Part shown: piece after piece, positions 45,801 to 52,724 of the stretch
Layout of the letters: every line of letters starts with the position of its first letter
Numbering within the stretch: the first letter of the stretch is position 1
NCBI RefSeq assembly: GCF_001894925.1
Contig: NZ_BCXD01000001.1
Span: 310,001-374,000, forward strand
DNA: 64,000 nucleotides
Source: Rhodococcus rhodnii NBRC 100604
GTDB lineage: Bacteria; Actinomycetota; Actinomycetes; Mycobacteriales; Mycobacteriaceae
Direction: 5' to 3'
Translations under genes and position numbers: made by a program
Notes under the pieces: generated by a model
Seen by the model: the letters and a program-made list of their open reading frames with translations, nothing else
What the model was told of the DNA's origin: nothing
Database searches by the model: none

Positions 45801-46372
45801 CGGTTCTCCTTCGTCCTTTCGGAGCTGAGCACCCGGTCGGCGTCGGATCCGGCGCCGGGCTTCGGTTCGGCGGCATCGGGAGCGTCGTCGGACACGATGC
45901 CGGTGGTACTGGTGGTACCGGTGGTACTGCTCTCGCTGTTCGACTCGTCCGCAGTGTCGTTCTCACGCCGGAAGGAGTCGTAGATCTCGAGCAGCGCCTG
46001 CTTCTGACGATCGGTGAGGTCACCGTCCGCGAGGACGGCGTCGCGCACCGGGCTGAGCTCACGCTGTTCGAGATAGCCCGCCTGGATGTACAGGACCTCG
46101 GACGAGACGCGAAGACCTTTCGCGATCTGCCCGAGCACCTCGGCCGAGGGCTTGCGCAATCCGCGCTCGATCTGGCTGAGATACGGATTGCTCACGCCCG
46201 CCAGTTGCGCGAGTTGACGCAAGGAGACCTGTGCGGATTCTCGCTGGGAACGGATGAAACCACCGATGTCGTGGGCGGCGGTGCTCACGACCCGCGCCGC
46301 GCGATCTGCGGGAGCCTCACGCGTTGCGTCGCCTTCGTCGGTGCCGTTCGCACCGTCCGGTTCGCGGTTCAC
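45797..46372 (-). CDS. XRE-family regulator upstream of hbhA (Rv0474-like)
   Basis: 191 residues. The helix-turn-helix (about 35-95) contains SLRQLAQLAGVSNPYLSQIE and LRKPSAEVLGQIAKGLRVSS. The Ser/Thr/Asp-rich C-terminus is disordered. GTG 46372 is chosen because GGAGGAA precedes it and the promoter -10 (46401-46406) overlaps the only upstream start. The gene is co-translated with hbhA and is likely to regulate it and itself through the TTGCTAGC-like repeats upstream. Confidence 0.9.
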   Translation of the reverse strand: MNREPDGANGTDEGDATREAPADRAARVVSTAAHDIGGFIRSQRESAQVSLRQLAQLAGVSNPYLSQIERGLRKPSAEVLGQIAKGLRVSSEVLYIQAGYLEQRELSPVRDAVLADGDLTDRQKQALLEIYDSFRRENDTADESNSESSTTGTTSTTGIVSDDAPDAAEPKPGAGSDADRVLSSERTKENR

Positions 46373-46400
46373 GGTTTCCTCCGTCGGTCGGACGAGAACC

Positions 46401-46445
46401 ACGATAACGGCGAGTGCTAACTATTGCAAGCATTTTGCTAGCAGT
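46401..46445 (-). promoter_or_regulatory. XRE-hbhA promoter with TTGC repeats
   Basis: On the minus strand TTGCAA (46424-46429) and TATCGT (46401-46406) are separated by 17 bp, a good SigA-type promoter. GCTAAC (46416-46421) and TTGCTAGC (46435-46442) flank the -35 in an imperfect inverted arrangement and are probable operator half-sites for the XRE protein or RamB. Confidence 0.6.
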
Positions 46446-46472
46446 GGGCTTGCACTGCAGGTCGGCAGGGCG

Positions 46473-47756
46473 TCAGTGGACGACGCCGAACATCATCGCC
46501 GAGACCGTGTAGATCGTCAGACCCGCGAGCGCGCCGACGACCGTGCCGTTGATCCGGATGAACTGCAGATCGCGGCCGACCTGGATCTCGATCTTGCGGC
46601 TCGCCTCGGCGGCGTCCCAGCGCTCGACGGTGTCGCTGATGATCGTCGTGATCTCGTCGGTGTAGTTCTCGCTGACGTAGCGGGTGCCCTTCTCGAGCCA
46701 CGCGTCGACCTTGCCGCGCAGGGCGTCGTCGTCGCGCAGCCGTGCGCCGAGCAGTTCGACGTTCTCGGCGACCTTGCGCCGCAACGTGCTGGTCGGATCG
46801 TCGACCGACTCCATGATGAGGCGCTTCGCGACGCGCCACGCAGCCTCGGCGAGCCCGGTGACCTCCTTGCGGCCCATGATCTCGGTCTTGATCTTCTCGG
46901 CCTTCGCGATGGTCGCGGGATCGTTCTGCAGATCCTGCGCGAAGTCCACCAGGAACCGGTTCGCCGCCTGCCGCACCTCGTGATCGGGGTTGGACCGGAC
47001 CTTCCACGTGAAGTCCACGAGTTCCTTGTGGATTCGCTCGCCGAGCAGCAGATCCACGAACTTCGGCGACCACGACGGCGAGTCCCTGCTGATGACACGG
47101 TCGATCGTGTCCTGGCTGCCGAGCGCCCACTCGTGCGCGCGCTCGGCGAGCAGATCGAGCACGGGCAGCTGACGATTCTCGCGCAGCAACTCCTCGAGGA
47201 GCTTGCCGAGCGGCGGACCCCATTCCGGCTCGGCCAGCCGGTGGACGATGGTCTGATCGATGATCGCCTGGACGTCCTCGTCGTCGATCACCTCGACGAC
47301 GCCGCGCAGCACGACGGCCGTCTCGGCGGCGACGCGCTCGGCGTTGCGGGGCTGCGCCAGCCACGTCGCGAGCCGCAGCGGGACCTGCGCCCCCGCGACC
47401 TTGTTCACGACGACGTCGGCCGACAGGAAGTTGGAGCCGACGAAGCTCGACAGCGCTTGGCCGAGCTGGTCCTTCTTGCGCTTGATGATCGCCGTGTGCG
47501 GGATCGGCAGGCCGAGCGGATGCTTGAACAGGGCAGTCACGGCGAACCAGTCCGCGAGCGCACCCACCATGCCGGCCTCCGACGCCGCACGGACGTAGCC
47601 GACCCACGGGCCTGCGCCCTGGGTCTCCTGCCAGCGGCAATAGAGGTAGATCACCGTCGCGAGCACGAGGAAGCCCGTCGCGACCACCTTCATGCGGCGC
47701 AGTTCGCGTCGCTTCACGGTGTCGTCGAAGGCGCCGAGCCCGAGTTCCGTCGTCAC
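46473..47756 (-). CDS. DUF445 membrane protein
   Basis: 427 residues, GTG start. One N-terminal helix (about 22-42) and one C-terminal helix (about 400-425) bracket a long helical region. Conserved motifs are ASEAGMVGALADWFAVTALF, HPLGLPIPHTAIIKRKKDQL and QFIRINGTVVGALAGL. This is the DUF445 (YjiN-like) family of unknown function. The gene is divergent from the TetR regulator at 47893. Confidence 0.92.
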   Translation of the reverse strand: MTTELGLGAFDDTVKRRELRRMKVVATGFLVLATVIYLYCRWQETQGAGPWVGYVRAASEAGMVGALADWFAVTALFKHPLGLPIPHTAIIKRKKDQLGQALSSFVGSNFLSADVVVNKVAGAQVPLRLATWLAQPRNAERVAAETAVVLRGVVEVIDDEDVQAIIDQTIVHRLAEPEWGPPLGKLLEELLRENRQLPVLDLLAERAHEWALGSQDTIDRVISRDSPSWSPKFVDLLLGERIHKELVDFTWKVRSNPDHEVRQAANRFLVDFAQDLQNDPATIAKAEKIKTEIMGRKEVTGLAEAAWRVAKRLIMESVDDPTSTLRRKVAENVELLGARLRDDDALRGKVDAWLEKGTRYVSENYTDEITTIISDTVERWDAAEASRKIEIQVGRDLQFIRINGTVVGALAGLTIYTVSAMMFGVVH

Positions 47757-47892
47757 CGGACCATTGTGCCCACGCGGGCCCGCGGGCCGGGACGAGGCGC
47801 GGCGGCGAACCATTGCTTCGGATTAAGCTCTACGAGAGCAGTGCGTGCGCCGACCGGCGTCCGGCAGCCGAACGAACGAAAGCGAGGTGCCC

Positions 47893-48648
47893 GTGTCCTC
47901 GGACGGAGCCACGGACGAGACCACGAGCGAGCCCTCGACGAACGGCGACACGCCACCTCCCGCGAAGCCCGACGCTCCGGCGAAGTCGGACGGCCGCAAG
48001 CGGCGGTGGCGCGAGCACAAGATCGCGCGCCGGGAAGAGCTCGTCGACGGCACGATCAGCGCGATCCGGCTGCACGGCCGCGACATCGGGATGGACGAGA
48101 TCGCGTCGGAGATCGGCGTGTCCAAGACGGTCCTGTATCGATACTTCTCGGACAAGAGCGATCTCATGAACGCGACGATGATGCGGTACGTCCAGACGAC
48201 GCTCGCGCCGCGCGTGTACGCCGCCGTCTCGAGCGACATGAGCGAGTTCGAGCTCACCGAGGCGACGATCAAGGCGTACGTCGAGACGGTCGCGTCCGAT
48301 CCCGAGATCTATCTGTACGTGATGTCCAACGGGCAGGGCGCGGACACGAGCGTCGTCGCGGATTCGGAGCGGATGATCGCGGAGGTCCTCGCGTCGGTTC
48401 TCGGCGAGAAGCTGCGTGCGCTCGACATGGATTCGGGCGGTTCGGTGCCGTGGGCGTACGGCGTCGTGGGCTCGGTCCAGCTGGCGACGCACTGGTGGAT
48501 CTCCAACCGCTCGATGTCGACCGAGGATCTGATCGCCTATCTCACGATGATGCTGTGGGGTGGGATCTCGGGAATCGCCGAGATGAAGGGCTCCCCCACG
48601 AGGTTCCGTGCGGCCGACCACTCGTTCCCGACGGGCCCGGAGACGTGA
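47893..48648 (+). CDS. TetR family regulator (Rv0472c-like)
   Basis: 251 residues, GTG start with GAGG upstream. A disordered 40-residue lead precedes the TetR helix-turn-helix (about 48-95): REELVDGTISAIRLHG, MDEIASEIGVSKTVLYRYF. The ligand domain lacks a recognisable specificity signature. A perfect palindrome (48658-48674) starts 9 bp after its stop in the promoter of the next gene and is a candidate operator. GCTCT-ACG-AGAGC (47827-47839) in front of the gene may be another. Confidence 0.88.
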   Translation: MSSDGATDETTSEPSTNGDTPPPAKPDAPAKSDGRKRRWREHKIARREELVDGTISAIRLHGRDIGMDEIASEIGVSKTVLYRYFSDKSDLMNATMMRYVQTTLAPRVYAAVSSDMSEFELTEATIKAYVETVASDPEIYLYVMSNGQGADTSVVADSERMIAEVLASVLGEKLRALDMDSGGSVPWAYGVVGSVQLATHWWISNRSMSTEDLIAYLTMMLWGGISGIAEMKGSPTRFRAADHSFPTGPET

Positions 48649-48657
48649 CATCTATCA

Positions 48658-48682
48658 TGTAACCGGGGGTTACAGGTACTGT
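48658..48682 (+). promoter_or_regulatory. Palindromic operator and -10 before the DUF4873 gene
   Basis: TGTAACC-GGG-GGTTACA (48658-48674) is a perfect 17-bp palindrome. TACTGT (48677-48682) lies 6 bp before ATG 48689, with no Shine-Dalgarno, so the transcript is probably leaderless and controlled by the adjacent TetR. Confidence 0.6.
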
Positions 48683-48688
48683 CGCGGT

Positions 48689-49069
48689 ATGAGCGACGAC
48701 ACGACGCCCGCCGACGCCACCGCGCCCGGCGAACCGACCTACGGCAAGCTGCGCAGCGAGGGCTTCGACCACATGGGCGAATCCGAGGGCTACCGCGGCA
48801 ACGCCTCGGTCTCGGTGCCCGGCGCACCCACCGCTATCGACACGACGGTCGATCTCATGGGTTCGTTCGAGCCGATCAGCGGCCGTTTCCACTGGTACGG
48901 ACGGGTCCGCGGCCTCGCCGATGCGCTCCCGGATCTCGACCTGCCCACCGGAACCGAACTGACCGTCGACACTCCCGACGCGACCGTGACCGTCGTCGTC
49001 ACGGGCCGGGATCTGTGGGGCAGCCACATGGTGGACGGACGCGGTGCGCCCCCGTTCGACTGGATCTGA
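48689..49069 (+). CDS. DUF4873 protein
   Basis: 126 residues. GSFEPISGRFHWYGRVRG in the middle is the hallmark of DUF4873, a small beta-rich domain found alone or fused to flavin monooxygenases in Actinobacteria. Follows the TetR gene and a palindromic operator. Function unknown. Confidence 0.87.
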   Translation: MSDDTTPADATAPGEPTYGKLRSEGFDHMGESEGYRGNASVSVPGAPTAIDTTVDLMGSFEPISGRFHWYGRVRGLADALPDLDLPTGTELTVDTPDATVTVVVTGRDLWGSHMVDGRGAPPFDWI

Positions 49070-49075
49070 CGACGC

Positions 49076-49840
49076 TCACGCGAGCGCGAGCGTCTGCTGC
49101 GCGGCGTCCGCGAGCGCGATCCCGTAGCCACGTCCGTGGCCGGCGGCGTGCACCGCGAGCGGATGCAACTGGTGCAGCGGAATCCGTGAGCGCCACCCGG
49201 CGGCGAGCGGACTCGCGCTCTCGTATGCCGCGACGATCTCGTCGAGATGCGGGCATCCGAACAGGTCGAGCATCGCGAGATCCGTCTCGCGATGCCCGCC
49301 GTGTGCCGCGGGATCGATGAGCACGACGCCGTCCCGCGTCCACAGGACGTTGCCGTTCCAGAGGTCGCCGTGCAGCCGCGCGGGCGCCGTCGTCGTGCCG
49401 TCGAACGCTCCCGACTCGACCAGGTCGCACGCCCGCTCGACGACGTCGCGCTCGCCGGTGGTGAGGTGTCCCGCGTCGACCGCCTCCCCGAGGAACGGCC
49501 GCACCCGCTCCCTGCCGTAGAAGCGTCCCCACGACGCGTCGATACCCGCTCCCATCTCGCGTTGCCCGATGTAGAGCGGGCCCGTGTAGCCGGCGGGTGG
49601 GCTCCCGTACTCGGCCGCGCCGGCATCGTGCACCCGTGCGAGCCGTCCGCCGAAGCTCCGCGCGTTCTCGCGCGACGGCCCGGTCGTCGCGACGCGATCC
49701 AGCTCGATGTGCTCGTCGTCGACGGCGAGCACCGTCGCCGTCCGCGCTCCCCCGTCCGAGAGCCACCGCAGACCGGCCGCCTCGGCCTCGAAGAACCCCG
49801 GCGGCGCGGGCGAGCGGCGCTTGACGAACGGATCGGCCAT
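49076..49840 (-). CDS. Fructosamine/ketosamine-3-kinase family protein
   Basis: 254 residues. APH-like kinase fold with the signature ARLHGDLWNGNVLWT and the Asp metal site in VLIDPAAHGGHRETDLAML. Family members phosphorylate sugar adducts on proteins (deglycation). Convergent with DUF4873, stop codons 6 bp apart. Confidence 0.92.
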   Translation of the reverse strand: MADPFVKRRSPAPPGFFEAEAAGLRWLSDGGARTATVLAVDDEHIELDRVATTGPSRENARSFGGRLARVHDAGAAEYGSPPAGYTGPLYIGQREMGAGIDASWGRFYGRERVRPFLGEAVDAGHLTTGERDVVERACDLVESGAFDGTTTAPARLHGDLWNGNVLWTRDGVVLIDPAAHGGHRETDLAMLDLFGCPHLDEIVAAYESASPLAAGWRSRIPLHQLHPLAVHAAGHGRGYGIALADAAQQTLALA

Positions 49841-50015
49841 GGCGTCCGACCCTACTGCGCGTGCCGCACGACCGCGGGCAGGTTTCGGACGCGCGCTGCG
49901 GGGGAAGACACCTGTCGGTGCGTCCGTATCGCCGGCCGAGCATCGCCGCCCGCCGTCTTCGCCCGCCGGACGCTTCGTGCGTCACAGCTGCCGTTCGAAC
50001 GAAAGGTCATCCGAC

Positions 50016-51245
50016 ATGCGCCCTGCGCTCGCCGACTCGAGACCGCTCTCGATCGCCATGGTGTCCCAGCAGGCGAACCCGCTGCGGCCCGTCCCCGAAT
50101 CCGCGCATCAGAGCGCGCACGTCGCGGCATTGTCCGAATCGCTCGCCCGCAGCGGACACCACGTGATCGTGTACACCCGGCGTACCGATCCCGACGTGCC
50201 GGAGCGTGAACGAGCACCCGAGGGATACACCGTCGTCCACGTCCCGGTCGGGCCGTTCGAACTCCTCCCCGACGAGCGGACACTGCCGCTGATGGGCGAG
50301 TTCGGCGGGTTCCTCGAAGGCGAGTGGGATCAGGTGCGACCGGACATCGTCCACGCGCACTTCTGGATGTCGGGCATCGCGACGCAACTCGCGACCAAGA
50401 TGCTGGGCATCCCGGTCGTACAGACCTTCCACACCCTCGGGGCCGTCGAGGCGCGGTCGACCGAGCGGACCTCGCGCGCACTCAACGACCGCATCCGGCT
50501 CGAGCAGCTCATCGCCCGCGGCTCGACCCGCATCCTCGCGACGTCGGCCGACGAGGTCTTCGAACTCGCCCACATGGGCATCCCGCGCCAGCGGACGACG
50601 ATCGTCCCGCACGGCGTCGACGTCGACCTGTTCTCGCCGCACGGCCCGGCCGCCGAACGCGGCGAACTCCGGCGGATCCTCATGGTCGGCGACGTGGACA
50701 CCGACAACGGTTTCGCGGCGGGGATCGAAGCACTCAAGCGGGTCCCCGACGCCGAACTCACGATCGCGGGCGGCGTCGACGGAGACGCCGCTTCGGCCGC
50801 GAAGAAACTCGCGTCCACCGCGCGCCGGCATCGCGTCGCCGATCGGGTGACGATGCTCGGTAGCGTCGACGACGCCGACCTGCCCGCGCTGCTGCGATCG
50901 GCGGACGTCGTCGTGTGCGCGCCGGAACACACCAGCGACGCCACGCTCGCACTGCGCGCGATGAGTTGCGGGATTCCCGTCGTCGGCACCGCCGTCGGCG
51001 CGCTGCGCGAGGTGGTGTCGGAGGGTGCGACGGGGCGGATCGTGCCCACGGGGTCGGCGCGCCGCCTCGCCGACTCGATCTCGTCGGTCCTCGACGATCC
51101 CGCCGTCGCGAAGTCGTTCGGTGCCGCAGCGCGCGAGCGGGTCGAGCAGCGCTACAGCCGGCTCGCCGTCGCGGAGGAAGCACTGCGCGCCTACTCGCGC
51201 TGTGTATCGGCGCCGCCGCGGACCCGAATGGCTCCCGTGCGGTGA
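50016..51245 (+). CDS. GT4-family glycosyltransferase
   Basis: 409 residues, ATG behind GAAAGG. GT-B fold: N-terminal SIAMVSQQANPL, VHAHFWMSGIATQLA, TFHTLGAVEARSTERTS, C-terminal nucleotide-binding ILMVGDVDTDNGFAAGIEAL and HTSDATLALRAMSCGIPVVG. The canonical E-x7-E is altered (EHTSDATLALRAM). The protein resembles MshA-type enzymes but the acceptor is unknown. Confidence 0.88.
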   Translation: MRPALADSRPLSIAMVSQQANPLRPVPESAHQSAHVAALSESLARSGHHVIVYTRRTDPDVPERERAPEGYTVVHVPVGPFELLPDERTLPLMGEFGGFLEGEWDQVRPDIVHAHFWMSGIATQLATKMLGIPVVQTFHTLGAVEARSTERTSRALNDRIRLEQLIARGSTRILATSADEVFELAHMGIPRQRTTIVPHGVDVDLFSPHGPAAERGELRRILMVGDVDTDNGFAAGIEALKRVPDAELTIAGGVDGDAASAAKKLASTARRHRVADRVTMLGSVDDADLPALLRSADVVVCAPEHTSDATLALRAMSCGIPVVGTAVGALREVVSEGATGRIVPTGSARRLADSISSVLDDPAVAKSFGAAARERVEQRYSRLAVAEEALRAYSRCVSAPPRTRMAPVR

Positions 51246-51381
51246 AGAAAAGCGGAAAATGCTACCAGCCGGTAGGCGGAGCCGCCACGCACGATCACGA
51301 TGGCGGCGCCGCGACGCTGCCAGCGTTGTGCAACCGCGACACGTTTGCAACGATTGGCCACGAAAACGACGCGATCGATGT

Positions 51382-51407
51382 GTTTGGATACCGCCCGAAT
51401 GCGGTAT
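51382..51407 (+). promoter_or_regulatory. SigF-type promoter of rsbW-sigF
   Basis: GTTT (51382-51385) and CGGTAT (51402-51407) are 16 bp apart, close to the SigF consensus GTTT-N15-17-GGGTAT. The inverted repeat ATACCGC-CCGAAT-GCGGTAT (51388-51407) overlaps the -10. About 75 bp upstream of rsbW. Confidence 0.6.
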
Positions 51408-51484
51408 TCCGAGCGAAGTGTCGACTCGCAGGACGTGTCACCGGCTTCGCCGGGCGACGCCAGTGTGCCGGACTCGGAGGTCTC

Positions 51485-51910
51485 ATGGCTGACACCAAGA
51501 CAATTCAGCCCGAACAGGATCGAGCGAATCCTGTCGTCGAGTTGCGTATCCGCGCCACACCGGACCAGCTGCCGGTTCTGCGAGCACTCGCGGCCGCCAT
51601 CGCCGTGCACGAAGATTTCGATGTCGACTCGATCGCGGACATCCGGCTGGCGATGGACGAGATCTGTACCTACCTGATCACGCGGTCCACGGAGGACGCC
51701 GTCCTCGTGTGCCGTCTGCAGTACGTCGATCGGACGCTCTCGGTCGCGGTGTCCACCACGACCGTCGACGCCGAGTACCCGAACACGCGGTCCTTCGGCT
51801 GGCACGTCCTCGACGCGCTCACCGACTCGGTCGACACGCGCCAGGAGCCCGACCCCGCCGGATACCTGACGACCCTCGAGTTCACGAAGACGAACGGCAC
51901 GTATTCGTGA
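51485..51910 (+). CDS. Anti-sigma factor, RsbW/UsfX-like HATPase
   Basis: 141 residues. GHKL kinase-like fold: IADIRLAMDEICTYLI (N box region), and FGWHVLDALTDSV. The lack of a clear G-box suggests reduced ATP binding, as in other RsbW-like anti-sigma factors. Its stop overlaps the sigF GTG (GTGA, 51907-51910), the usual regulator-sigma pairing. It would hold SigF inactive until released by an anti-anti-sigma factor, not encoded here. Confidence 0.9.
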   Translation: MADTKTIQPEQDRANPVVELRIRATPDQLPVLRALAAAIAVHEDFDVDSIADIRLAMDEICTYLITRSTEDAVLVCRLQYVDRTLSVAVSTTTVDAEYPNTRSFGWHVLDALTDSVDTRQEPDPAGYLTTLEFTKTNGTYS

Positions 51911-52701
51911 CGCAGCCTCCGGCACACCGGAGCCGGCCGCGCGGAACCGACGAGTACGACGACGTCCACGCGACGTTCGAGAAACTGGCGGCGCTGCCCC
52001 GGGCCGACCCCGAACGATCGGCGCTGCGTACCGCGATCGTGCAACGGTGCCTGCCGCTCGCCGAGCACATCGCCCGTCGGTTCGACGGACGCGGCGAGAA
52101 CCACGACGATCTCGTCCAGGTGGCGCGCGTCGGGCTCGTCAACGCCGTCGACCGCTACGACGTCGAACGCGGCTCCGACTTCGTCTCGTTCGCCGTCCCC
52201 ACGATCATGGGCGAGGTGCGCCGTCACTTCCGTGACACGGGCTGGGCGGTGCGCGTTCCGCGCCGGATGAAGGAGCTTCACCTGTCCATCGGACAGGCGG
52301 TGTCGGCATTGTCACAGAGCCTGGGTCACGCGCCCACCGCGAGCGAGATCGCCGACTATCTCGGCCTCGACACCGAAGAGGTCGCGCAGGGCCTCGTCGC
52401 GGGAAACGCGTACAAGACGGTGTCCGTCGAGAGCACGACGTCCGAGCGTCCCGGCGAACTGTCCGTCGTCGACACGCTCGGCGAGTACGACGCCGCGCTC
52501 GAGAACGTCGAGAACCACGAGACGCTGCGGCCGCTCCTCGAAGCACTGCCCGACCGCGAACGCGCCGTCGTCATGCTGCGGTTCTTCGGCAACATGACGC
52601 AGACCCAGATCGCCGAGCGTGTCGGCGTCTCGCAGATGCACGTCTCGCGGCTGCTCACCCGCACGCTCGCCCAGCTGCGCGATCAGCTGGGCGGAGCGTG
52701 A
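51907..52701 (+). CDS. sigF: Alternative sigma factor SigF (SigB/F/G group)
   Basis: 264 residues, GTG start. Region 2 (EHIARRFDGRGENHDDLVQVARVGLVNAVDRYDVERG), region 3 (MKELHLSIGQAVSALSQSLG) and region 4.2 (MTQTQIAERVGVSQMHVSRLL) are complete. It directs stress and stationary-phase transcription and probably drives its own operon through the upstream SigF-type promoter. Length is typical. Confidence 0.93.
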   Translation: MTQPPAHRSRPRGTDEYDDVHATFEKLAALPRADPERSALRTAIVQRCLPLAEHIARRFDGRGENHDDLVQVARVGLVNAVDRYDVERGSDFVSFAVPTIMGEVRRHFRDTGWAVRVPRRMKELHLSIGQAVSALSQSLGHAPTASEIADYLGLDTEEVAQGLVAGNAYKTVSVESTTSERPGELSVVDTLGEYDAALENVENHETLRPLLEALPDRERAVVMLRFFGNMTQTQIAERVGVSQMHVSRLLTRTLAQLRDQLGGA

Positions 52702-52724
52702 GGCGAGCCACTCCCCGGGTTCGG

